From: Lachnospiraceae bacterium
GTDB lineage: Bacteria; Bacillota; Clostridia; Lachnospirales; Lachnospiraceae
Assembly (NCBI GenBank): GCA_017427415.1
Contig: JAFRSU010000043.1
Location: 1 to 64,000, forward strand
Length of the DNA: 64,000 nt
Direction of reading: 5' to 3'
Below, piece by piece: positions 34,106 through 41,365 of the stretch (the stretch's first letter is position 1; each line of letters begins with the position of its first letter). Under the pieces are notes generated by a model. The model did not search any database. It was given only the letters and a program-made list of their open reading frames with translations, and had not been told where the DNA came from. Made by a program: the position numbers and the translations under genes.

Positions 34106-34867
34106 ATGAAAAAGGTTATTATTTCAGCCCGGAGTTTATGTAAAAGCTTCGCCCATAACGGCGGCCAGGTTCATATCATTCAAAACGCGGATATCGAGAT
34201 CTATGAAGGTGATTTTACCGTTATCATGGGGGCTTCGGGCTCCGGAAAATCTACGATGCTGTATGCGTTGAGCGGCATGGACAGGGCAACCTCAGGGGAA
34301 GTTCTGATAAACGGAGAAAATATTACAGAGATGAGTGAACGTAAACTGGCTTACTTACGTCATACTGAATTCGGATTTGTGTTTCAGCAGATACATCTGG
34401 TCAGCAATCTTTCTTTGTTTGAAAATGTGGCGGTTCCCGGCTATCTCAATAAAGTGCTCTCAGTATCGGAGGTAAATAAAAGAGCCGACGAGCTCATGGA
34501 AAAGGTGGGGATTTCAGCTATAAAAAACCAACTGCCATCCCAGTGTTCCGGCGGTGAGCAGCAAAGATGTGCAATAGCCCGAGCGTTGATAAACTCACCC
34601 TCGCTTGTATTTGCCGATGAACCTACAGGTGCGCTTAACAGGCGAAATACTACGGAAGTACTTGATCTGCTTACTTTAAGTAATCGGGAAGGACAGAGTA
34701 TTCTCATGGTAACCCATGACCTTCGTGCTGCACTCAGGGCGAGCAGGATATTATATCTTGAGGACGGAAAGATCATAGGCGAACTGCCCCTTCCTCCTTA
34801 CAGTGAAGAATCCGAGAAAAGCCGCGAGACTCAGGTCAATTCCTGGCTTACCTCTATGCAGTGGTAG
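34106..34867 (+). CDS. ABC transporter ATPase, MacB/BceA type
   Basis: A 253-residue ATPase with Walker A G-A-S-G-S-G-K-S-T, a Q-loop in F-V-F-Q-Q-I-H, signature C-S-G-G-E-Q-Q-R and Walker B L-V-F-A-D-E-P-T-G-A-L-N, where the usual final Asp is Asn. It pairs with the FtsX permease 9 bases downstream. Placed after a cognate two-component system, it probably exports or detoxifies a cell-envelope-active compound. GAGGAGATCAGG precedes the ATG. Confidence 0.9.
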   Translation: MKKVIISARSLCKSFAHNGGQVHIIQNADIEIYEGDFTVIMGASGSGKSTMLYALSGMDRATSGEVLINGENITEMSERKLAYLRHTEFGFVFQQIHLVSNLSLFENVAVPGYLNKVLSVSEVNKRADELMEKVGISAIKNQLPSQCSGGEQQRCAIARALINSPSLVFADEPTGALNRRNTTEVLDLLTLSNREGQSILMVTHDLRAALRASRILYLEDGKIIGELPLPPYSEESEKSRETQVNSWLTSMQW

Positions 34868-34876
34868 GAGGCAGCT

Positions 34877-37252
34877 ATGGATATCATATTACTTATAAAG
34901 AAAAATATAAGATACAAGAAGGGCTCTTTTACAAGTATCATCCTGCTGATGATGATCATCGCGCTTTCGATAACAACTATTGTCAGTATAAAGAAAAATG
35001 TGCCTGAGTCAATAGAATCAGCATATGATCGGGTATATGACAGCTGCATTTCTTACAATATCAGCAATGAATATCTGACGGAAGAACTGCTTGATGAAGT
35101 CTCATTGCATCCTCTGGTAAAGAAGGTGAAAGTAAGAAAAGCACTTGCACCTGAAAGGTTCAAGTATTCAGATGATAAGAAATCCACTTTTGATATCAGT
35201 ATCATGCAGATGGATACAGGGCTTGTCAGATTATGGAAGGAGGATTTTTCGGGATATGCAGATATGGTTCCGGAACCGGAAAGCGGCGAGATATATGTTC
35301 CGAGAGCCATGGCTGATAATGACGGGGTACGCGTGGGCGATAAAGTGGAAGTTGGTTTTAAGGATAGTACATATTCCTTTGTTATAAAGGGATTGGTGGA
35401 AGAACCGTCCTGCGGAAGCTCGTTTATGGGATTTAAGGCAGTATTTATAAATCAAAAAGATTTTAATGCTATGTATTCGGATAGAGAAGAAGCTGCCAAG
35501 CATGATCCTGAAGCTGTAAGTGATCTCAATAATACAGTCTATGTGACAAAAAAAGATGAATGTAATCTTAGTGATGGAAAATTCGTTTCCGAATTAAACA
35601 AGGAAACGAGACTGGGAAGCTTTGCAACAGGGATCACACGTGCTGAAAGCCTGCATTATCAGGGCCTGATGCCGGAGATCATCATGAACATCTTTCTTTC
35701 GTTTGTGATAATCCTGACTGTCATTGTTTTCGTGGTGATGTCAAACAGTATCTCGTCAAGTATAGAGCTTAATTATACGGATCTGGGGATACTGAAAGCT
35801 CAAGGGTATGACTCGGGGAGATTAAAGCTTGTGTTTCTGGGGCAGTATATGCTGGCGGAAGCTATAGGAACCGCACTTGGAGTGGTGCTTTCTTTACCGG
35901 TCAGCAGGCTTATCTTAAATGCTTTTGAACCGATAATAGGTATAAAGATTAATGGTAGGGCGAATATCCCGCAAAGTCTGGGGATACTTTTAGGATTGCT
36001 GATTCTGTCGGCGGTCTTTATATTGCTCATCTCCGGAAAAGTCGGCCGGATATCTCCTATAAGAGCGCTTCAAAGCGGGCGCAGCGAAGTATATTTTGAC
36101 AGCAGATTGAACACACCGGTTTTAGGAAAAATGCTCTCGCCTTCTTTGGCACTAAGGCAGTTTACTTCCGGCAAACGCCGCTATATCACATCGATCATTA
36201 TTGCATCGATTTTGGTTTTTTTCCTTTTGACCATGACCGGGATGACGGATGCGGTATCATCCGAAAACGCGCAGAGGGCTATGGGAGCCACATCGGAAAA
36301 TATTGCCGTGACCATACCTATTGATTACAGCCCGGAGAATACCAAAATAGTAAATGAGCAGTTGGAACTGACTGAAAATGTGATAAGAGAGTATACGGAT
36401 ATTCTGGAGCGATACAGGATGTCGCAAAGATATATGCTTCTTGAAGGTGTGCAGCTTGCGTGTGAGGTGGCAGAGGATGAAGAATGCTTTACCATTACAA
36501 AAGGCAGAGTGCCGCGTTATAAAAATGAAATTGTGGTAGGTGAGATATATGCTGATGAAATGGGCTATGATATAGGTGATGAGGTGAAGGTCTCTTACCA
36601 GGGAAATACAGGAGATTTCATAATCACCGGCTTTTGTACAGGTCTTCAGGATACCGGAAGATTTTTCGGTATGACAGGGGACGGGGCAAGGACACTCAGA
36701 AAAGATTTTGCCATCCATTGGGCAGGCTACAAGTTAAAGGATACGGATAAACTGGAAGAAATAGAGAAAACGCTAAAGGATAAGCTGATGGAAGAGTGCA
36801 GGGTTAATACTTACACACCCGGGGAAGCAAGCTCGTTGTTCGTACAGCTATCGGGAGCGATCAAAGCAGTTATCTATGCCATCTCAATCATCTCTGCACT
36901 TGTGGTTGTATCCATGGTATGTACAAAAACATTCGTGAGAGAAAAGACCGATATCGGCATATATAAGTCTATGGGATTTACAACAGCAGGTTTGAGGATG
37001 CAGTTTGCGGTAAGATTTTTGATAGTTGCTGTTTTAGGCATCGTGATCGGGGTAGTTTTAAGTCTCTCGTTTTCCGAAAAGTTACTGTCTTTGCTTCTTA
37101 GAAGTATGGGAATAGCAAATTTCGTGATCGACTTTAGGTTTATCACCGTGTTCCTGCCGATCGTCGCCGTGGCGCTGAGTTATTTTGTGTTTGCTTACAT
37201 GGTATCGGGTAATATAAAGAAGGTTGAAGTCAGGAATCTGATAACCGAATAG
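34877..37252 (+). CDS. FtsX-family ABC permease of the two-component-linked exporter
   Basis: A 791-residue membrane protein with the duplicated FtsX layout: an N-terminal helix, a large extracytoplasmic domain (about 45-260), three helices with Y-T-D-L-G-I-L-K-A-Q-G-Y, then a second unit from about residue 430 ending T-D-I-G-I-Y-K-S-M-G-F. AGGAGG lies just before the ATG. It is more distant from the permeases at 13626 and 17592 than those are from each other. Confidence 0.88.
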   Translation: MDIILLIKKNIRYKKGSFTSIILLMMIIALSITTIVSIKKNVPESIESAYDRVYDSCISYNISNEYLTEELLDEVSLHPLVKKVKVRKALAPERFKYSDDKKSTFDISIMQMDTGLVRLWKEDFSGYADMVPEPESGEIYVPRAMADNDGVRVGDKVEVGFKDSTYSFVIKGLVEEPSCGSSFMGFKAVFINQKDFNAMYSDREEAAKHDPEAVSDLNNTVYVTKKDECNLSDGKFVSELNKETRLGSFATGITRAESLHYQGLMPEIIMNIFLSFVIILTVIVFVVMSNSISSSIELNYTDLGILKAQGYDSGRLKLVFLGQYMLAEAIGTALGVVLSLPVSRLILNAFEPIIGIKINGRANIPQSLGILLGLLILSAVFILLISGKVGRISPIRALQSGRSEVYFDSRLNTPVLGKMLSPSLALRQFTSGKRRYITSIIIASILVFFLLTMTGMTDAVSSENAQRAMGATSENIAVTIPIDYSPENTKIVNEQLELTENVIREYTDILERYRMSQRYMLLEGVQLACEVAEDEECFTITKGRVPRYKNEIVVGEIYADEMGYDIGDEVKVSYQGNTGDFIITGFCTGLQDTGRFFGMTGDGARTLRKDFAIHWAGYKLKDTDKLEEIEKTLKDKLMEECRVNTYTPGEASSLFVQLSGAIKAVIYAISIISALVVVSMVCTKTFVREKTDIGIYKSMGFTTAGLRMQFAVRFLIVAVLGIVIGVVLSLSFSEKLLSLLLRSMGIANFVIDFRFITVFLPIVAVALSYFVFAYMVSGNIKKVEVRNLITE

Positions 37253-37253
37253 A

Positions 37254-37315
37254 TGTGACAGGGGGACGGTTCTGTTGTCACAAAAATGTGACGACAGAAC
37301 CGTCCCACTGTCACA
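37254..37315. repeat. 28-bp inverted repeat of the GGGACGGTTCTGT type
   Basis: Left arm 37254-37281 and right arm 37288-37315 pair with one G-T and one mismatch around AAAAAT. They contain GGGGGACGGTTCTGTTGTCAC and its near complement. From memory, this family is scattered widely through Firmicute genomes. Starting two bases after the permease stop, it may serve as terminator although the following tract is A-rich rather than T-rich. Confidence 0.6.
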
Positions 37316-37337
37316 TTAAAAAAAATAAAAAAAGTAC

Positions 37338-37375
37338 TTGACAAATTATATTGCATCAAATATAATTGGATACAA
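37338..37375 (+). promoter_or_regulatory. consensus promoter overlapped by an OhrR/MarR-type operator
   Basis: TTGACA (37338-37343) and TATAAT (37361-37366) are 17 bases apart, a perfect sigma-A promoter. The imperfect palindrome from TTGCATCAAA (37351-37360) to TTGGATACAA (37366-37375) covers the -10; 8 of 10 positions are inverted matches and it resembles OhrR boxes. The OhrR-like protein encoded at 37992 is the obvious candidate repressor. Confidence 0.7.
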
Positions 37376-37412
37376 CAAAAGACGATAAAATATAATTCAG
37401 GAGGTAAATACT

Positions 37413-37955
37413 ATGAGTTTTTATGATTTAAGTGTAACGGCAGCTAATGGTTCAGAGGTTTCCATGAAGGATTATGAAGGAAAAGTAGTTTTAGTAGTTA
37501 ATACAGCCACAGGCTGCGGTTTTACACCTCATTATAAGGATATTGAGGCTATGTACGAAAGATTCCATGACAAGGGATTCGAAGTGATCGATGTTCCCTG
37601 CAACCAGTTTGCAGGACAGACACCCGGTACGGATGATGAGATCCATGAGTTCTGTACTTTAAAGTATCATACTCAGTTCCCTCAGATGAAGAAGGCCGAT
37701 GTAAACGGAGAGACAGCTATCCCTCTGTTTAAATACCTTAAGTCACAGAAGGGCTTTGAAGGCTTCGGAAGAGGACCTAAGGCATTGGCTATGAGTGCCC
37801 TGCTTTCAAAGATTGACAAGGATTATAAGAACAATCCCGAGATCAAGTGGAATTTTACCAAGTTCGTCATCGACAGGAAAGGCAATGTGGTTGCGCGCTT
37901 TGAACCGACCGCCAAAATGGATAAGATCGCGGAATTTGTTGAAAAACTTTTATGA
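37413..37955 (+). CDS. glutathione peroxidase-family thiol peroxidase
   Basis: A 180-residue peroxidase of the GPx family in its cysteine form. The peroxidatic Cys35 lies in N-T-A-T-G-C-G-F-T, followed by V-P-C-N-Q-F-A-G-Q and W-N-F-T-K-F-V-I, supplying the Gln, Trp and Asn of the active site. Bacterial members usually take electrons from thioredoxin and reduce organic hydroperoxides. AGGAGG precedes the ATG. First gene of an operon with an OhrR-like regulator and a flavodoxin, under a promoter with an OhrR-like box. Confidence 0.92.
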   Translation: MSFYDLSVTAANGSEVSMKDYEGKVVLVVNTATGCGFTPHYKDIEAMYERFHDKGFEVIDVPCNQFAGQTPGTDDEIHEFCTLKYHTQFPQMKKADVNGETAIPLFKYLKSQKGFEGFGRGPKALAMSALLSKIDKDYKNNPEIKWNFTKFVIDRKGNVVARFEPTAKMDKIAEFVEKLL

Positions 37956-37991
37956 TAAAACAGACTTTATTATATACGGCGGGTGATCTGT

Positions 37992-38423
37992 ATGAGTGAT
38001 ACATATGAGCAGTTAAAACTGAAAAACCAATTATGCTTTCCTTTATATGCATGTTCAAGAAAGATAGTAAATGCATATACTCCTTATTTAAAACCACTGG
38101 GGCTTACCTATACACAGTATCTTGTATTTATGGTGCTTTGGGAAAAAAAGGAAGCGACAGTCGGAGAACTGGGCAGTACTCTTTTCTTAGATGCTGGAAC
38201 ACTTAGTCCCTTGTTAAAGAAACTGGAAAAAGAAGGCTTGATCTTCAGGACTCATCCTGAAAATGATGAGCGTGTGACCAGTATTAAACTTACCGATAAG
38301 GGAGAAGAGTTAAAGGAAAAGTGTAAGGATATCCCGTTAGAGATGGCTAAGAACGGGACGTCATTAAGTGCGGATGAAGCAAAAGAGTTATACAGGATAC
38401 TTTATAAGTTTTTAAGTGAGTGA
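37992..38423 (+). CDS. OhrR-like MarR-family peroxide sensor
   Basis: A 143-residue regulator. With the ATG at 37992 (GGTGATC just upstream) the reactive cysteine falls exactly at residue 15 in N-Q-L-C-F-P-L-Y-A, the position used by OhrR to sense organic hydroperoxides. The rest is a MarR winged helix (L-T-Y-T-Q-Y-L-V-F-M-V-L-W-E; L-D-A-G-T-L-S-P-L-L-K-K-L; R-T-H-P-E-N-D-E-R-V). Sulfenylation should release it from the operator at 37351-37375 and switch on the peroxidase. It probably regulates its own operon. Confidence 0.9.
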   Translation: MSDTYEQLKLKNQLCFPLYACSRKIVNAYTPYLKPLGLTYTQYLVFMVLWEKKEATVGELGSTLFLDAGTLSPLLKKLEKEGLIFRTHPENDERVTSIKLTDKGEELKEKCKDIPLEMAKNGTSLSADEAKELYRILYKFLSE

Positions 38424-38551
38424 ACATATAGTGAAGGATAACATATGAGTGAGAAATTTGATATTCAGGGATGAATGACAAAAGGAGTTGAGCATATACT
38501 TGCGGTCAGACAACAGGCATGTGTATGAATGTTAAAATGGAGGATATAGAA

Positions 38552-39025
38552 ATGGGAGATAAATTATTAGTAGCTTATTTTTCGGCTGAAACCGGCAGGA
38601 CACGTAAGGCGGCTGAAGGGATAGCAAAGCTGACGGGAGGCGATATTTTCGAGATCAAGCCGGTCGAGGAATATACGAAGTCAGATATCAACTGGAAGAA
38701 TCCTTTTTCAAGGTGCAACAAGGAAAAGATCGGGAAAAAAGATGTCCCGGTGAGCGGAAAGATTGAGAACTTCGGATCATATGATGTTATATGCCTCGGA
38801 TTCCCGATATGGTATTATGGTGCACCCAATGTTATCAATACTTTCTGTAAGGATTACGATTGGTCCGGAAAGAAACTATACCTGTTTGCAACATCCGGCG
38901 GAAGCGGCATAGGAAAGACAGCAGATAAACTTATGCCTTATGTCACAGGTGCTAAGATAATAAATGCGGAAGTATTACAAAATGCAGAAGACCTTAAAAA
39001 CTGGGTCAGCAAAATAGAGAAATGA
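38552..39025 (+). CDS. flavodoxin-like protein
   Basis: A 157-residue flavodoxin-fold protein. It begins MGDKLLVAYFSAETGRTRKA, where S-A-E-T-G-R-T matches the FMN phosphate loop, then G-F-P-I-W-Y-Y-G-A-P and F-A-T-S-G-G-S-G-I, the two isoalloxazine-binding loops. I use ATG 38552, 7 bases after GGAGG; an upstream ATG at 38519 lacks a site. As third gene of the peroxide operon it could be an electron donor or a small quinone or nitroreductase-like flavoprotein. The 128-base gap before it holds no other gene I can support. Confidence 0.85.
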   Translation: MGDKLLVAYFSAETGRTRKAAEGIAKLTGGDIFEIKPVEEYTKSDINWKNPFSRCNKEKIGKKDVPVSGKIENFGSYDVICLGFPIWYYGAPNVINTFCKDYDWSGKKLYLFATSGGSGIGKTADKLMPYVTGAKIINAEVLQNAEDLKNWVSKIEK

Positions 39026-39035
39026 AAGAAAATTT

Positions 39036-39064
39036 AAAGGCTTCAGTCAAAACTGAAGCCTTTT
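39036..39064. terminator. bidirectional terminator
   Basis: AAAGGCTTCAGT (39036-39047) and ACTGAAGCCTTT (39052-39063) pair around CAAA. It lies between the flavodoxin gene and the converging tRNA gene and may end both. Confidence 0.75.
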
Positions 39065-39070
39065 AAAGAA

Positions 39071-39142
39071 CAGGGATAGCAGGATTCGAACCTACAGATG
39101 ACGGAGTCAGAGTCCGTTGCCTTACCGTTTGGCGATATCCCT
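39071..39142 (-). tRNA. tRNA-Gln (anticodon CTG)
   Basis: Read on the minus strand, the 72 bases fold as a cloverleaf: acceptor AGGGATA/TATCCCT, D stem GCC/GGC, anticodon stem ACGGA/TCCGT with loop CTCTGAC, and T arm GTAGG-TTCGAAT-CCTGC. The anticodon is CTG, reading CAG. The discriminator base is G73, as expected for tRNA-Gln. The 3' CCA is not encoded. Confidence 0.93.
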
Positions 39143-39160
39143 AAACAATCAACACATGAG

Positions 39161-39189
39161 ATTATAACTCATAGCCTTGCCTTTTGCAA
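39161..39189 (-). promoter_or_regulatory. promoter of tRNA-Gln
   Basis: On the minus strand TTGCAA (39189-39184) and TATAAT (39166-39161) are 17 bases apart, with the -10 19 bases from the mature tRNA 5' end. The -35 lies inside the hairpin at 39173-39200. Confidence 0.6.
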
Positions 39190-39200
39190 GGCTTTTTTTT
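39173..39200 (+). terminator. terminator-like hairpin
   Basis: AGCCTTGC (39173-39180) and GCAAGGCT (39186-39193) pair around CTTTT and are followed by T7 on the plus strand. No plus-strand gene ends immediately before it, so its purpose is unclear. Confidence 0.5.
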
Positions 39201-39360
39201 GCTTTAAGTGAAAAACATTTTTATATAATTTGCCAAGTTGACAGAAAATATCGTCTCTAAAGGCATTATTGTCACTTTAGACGCGGGATAATAGATTTGA
39301 TTTTTGCCGGAGATTGAGTTAAAATAAATATCAGTATGAATGTATGAGGTGATACGGGTT

Positions 39361-39711
39361 ATGAGAAAACGTATATTGGAATACAGAAAATATATTGATG
39401 AATTGTTAAAAAAACTTGAATCCGGAGAAGCAGAAGGGGATATTGCTCATATCAAGGCCGAGCATCTGGTCCAGATCTCTTTTTTTCAGCATGAAAGACT
39501 TATACATCTTATAGTAACGGTACTTTTCGCTGTTTTGGAATTTATGGCTTTTTTGTTTGTACTGCTTACACCCAATATCGGTACCATTCTTCTGGTATTT
39601 GCGGTACTTCTGTTGCTTGTACCGTATATCAGGCATTACTACCTGCTTGAAAATGAAGTACAGAAGATGTACGTGCAGTATGACAGGTTGGAAAAATTAC
39701 TTAAACAATAA
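39361..39711 (+). CDS. small two-helix membrane protein of unknown function
   Basis: A 116-residue protein I do not recognise. Residues about 1-50 are charged and helical, followed by two hydrophobic helices (LIHLIVTVLFAVLEFMAFLF and IGTILLVFAVLLLLVPYI) separated by a tight T-P-N turn, and a charged tail with a possible short coiled coil. Both ends are expected in the cytoplasm. ATG 39361 is chosen for GAGGTGAT 8 bases upstream over an in-frame ATG at 39340. A likely promoter of the next gene begins at its stop codon, so it is probably monocistronic. Confidence 0.75.
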   Translation: MRKRILEYRKYIDELLKKLESGEAEGDIAHIKAEHLVQISFFQHERLIHLIVTVLFAVLEFMAFLFVLLTPNIGTILLVFAVLLLLVPYIRHYYLLENEVQKMYVQYDRLEKLLKQ

Positions 39712-39825
39712 TACTTGCTTACATTTATCAAATATGATAAAATGTCCTATGTAGATGGTAGTGAAACGTTTTACGAACTACCGGATCACAAGATTACAAA
39801 TGGTAAAAGGGGTATATACCGTATA

Positions 39826-41340
39826 ATGCGGAGGTTCACAGGGGTGTCCGGCAAAAAGAAATCTTTATCGATCATGGCAGGCATAATGTGTCTGTGTCTT
39901 ATATTCTCCGGAGTCAGGGTTAAGGCCGAAGAAAATCCGGAGACGGATATTGTCACGTCCGTTGATGAAACAGAGAGTGATATGCTTATCATAGACGGAC
40001 TGAAATTCAAAATTGACCGGGAAAACGGGACTGCTTGTGCATGCGGAACATCGGGCAGCCTTTCAAAACTTGTCATCCCCGGCACGATCCCTTTTGAAGG
40101 AAATAATATACCTGTCACCGAAATAGCCGATTATGCTTTTGAGGACAGTACGCTAAAAAGTGTTAAGATCGGAGAGAATGTCATAAGAATAGGCGAGGGT
40201 GCTTTTGCATTCTGCCCGTCTCTTAAAAAAGCGGCTTTCCCTTTAGGATGTAAGGAAATAGGCGACGCGGCATTTTTTATGTGTAACAGACTTGCTGATA
40301 TTGATATAGGCAGTGCTACCGGTATTACTTATATCGGTGAAGGTGCTTTTGCCGGAACCGCACTTGACGATTTCCTGGTTCCTGATAAGACGGAGGAGAT
40401 AGGAGCCTCTGCATTTGCAGGATGCTCTGCAATGCGAAGTATCACTATAGGTAAAAAGTGCAGCTGGATCGGAGACGGAGCTTTTTCCGGATGCAGTGCC
40501 TTAAGTTCAATTACGGTATCCGGGAAAAACAAATATCTTTCATGTAATGACGGCTGTCTGTACAGTTTTGACGGGACTATACTTCTGTCTGCGGCAGCAG
40601 TATCAGGTGAACTGGTACTTCCTGAAGGGCTTACAGCCATACAGCCTTATGCTTTTGAGGATAATACGAGGGTCAGTTCCGTAGTACTTCCGAAAAACTT
40701 AAAGGAACTGAGCGAGTATTCATTTTATAATTGTACCGGACTAAAGAAGATAAAATTTAGTGATAATATCACATTTATAGGTGATAATGCATTTTCGGGA
40801 TGTACCGGCTTAAAGACCATTACCATTCCGGCGGCTTGCGGTACCGTTCAGGGCAATCCTTTTAAATACTGTACTAAGTTAAGCAAGATAAAGGTAGCTA
40901 AAGGGAATAAGAACTATAAAGCCGTAAAAGGTATGCTTACATCATATGATAAGAAGACCATCATAGCGGCACCTGCAAAAAGCGGCAGTTATACGCTCTA
41001 TTCGAAGTGCAGGAGTATCGGTGATTTTGCTTTCTGCGGGAATACTAAGTTAGAAAAACTGGAGCTTAATACTCAGTTTAAAACCATCGGTGCCGCAGCG
41101 TTTTATGACTGTAAGGGACTCAAATACATATTTTTCCCGAACAGCGGGGTGAGTCTTCCCGAGAGTGAATACATAGAGGATATATATACCGATGAAATGC
41201 AGTACTGTCCTGTATTCGGAGAGTGCAGCAGCGGACTTGAGATAAATATCCCGTTTGAAGCCGAGTCGGGAGCTAAGGGGTCTTTGGAGTATCTTATCAA
41301 TTTACATACAGGCGGGAAAGCCATCATTACTGCCAGATAA
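39826..41340 (+). CDS. secreted leucine-rich repeat protein, BspA type
   Basis: A 504-residue exported protein. From ATG 39826 it opens with a positively charged stretch and the hydrophobic core of a signal peptide (LSIMAGIMCLCLIFSG), with likely cleavage near V-K-A. The body is a run of LRR_5 units of about 23 residues, such as I-G-E-G-A-F-A-F-C-P-S-L-K and I-G-D-G-A-F-S-G-C-S-A-L-S. Such proteins are surface adhesins or binding proteins. No LPXTG or surface-layer anchor is seen. Reading 37 codons further upstream would cross a promoter-like TTGCTT-N17-TAAAAT (39715-39743), so I reject that extension. The start has only a weak AAAGGGG site. Confidence 0.8.
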   Translation: MRRFTGVSGKKKSLSIMAGIMCLCLIFSGVRVKAEENPETDIVTSVDETESDMLIIDGLKFKIDRENGTACACGTSGSLSKLVIPGTIPFEGNNIPVTEIADYAFEDSTLKSVKIGENVIRIGEGAFAFCPSLKKAAFPLGCKEIGDAAFFMCNRLADIDIGSATGITYIGEGAFAGTALDDFLVPDKTEEIGASAFAGCSAMRSITIGKKCSWIGDGAFSGCSALSSITVSGKNKYLSCNDGCLYSFDGTILLSAAAVSGELVLPEGLTAIQPYAFEDNTRVSSVVLPKNLKELSEYSFYNCTGLKKIKFSDNITFIGDNAFSGCTGLKTITIPAACGTVQGNPFKYCTKLSKIKVAKGNKNYKAVKGMLTSYDKKTIIAAPAKSGSYTLYSKCRSIGDFAFCGNTKLEKLELNTQFKTIGAAAFYDCKGLKYIFFPNSGVSLPESEYIEDIYTDEMQYCPVFGECSSGLEINIPFEAESGAKGSLEYLINLHTGGKAIITAR

Positions 41341-41365
41341 ATTGTCCGGGGAGGGTGAACGAACC

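Noticed and set aside
39715..39825. Longer N-terminus for the BspA-like protein
   Set aside because: It would begin at a TTG that is itself a -35-like box and would place 37 residues before a normal signal peptide.
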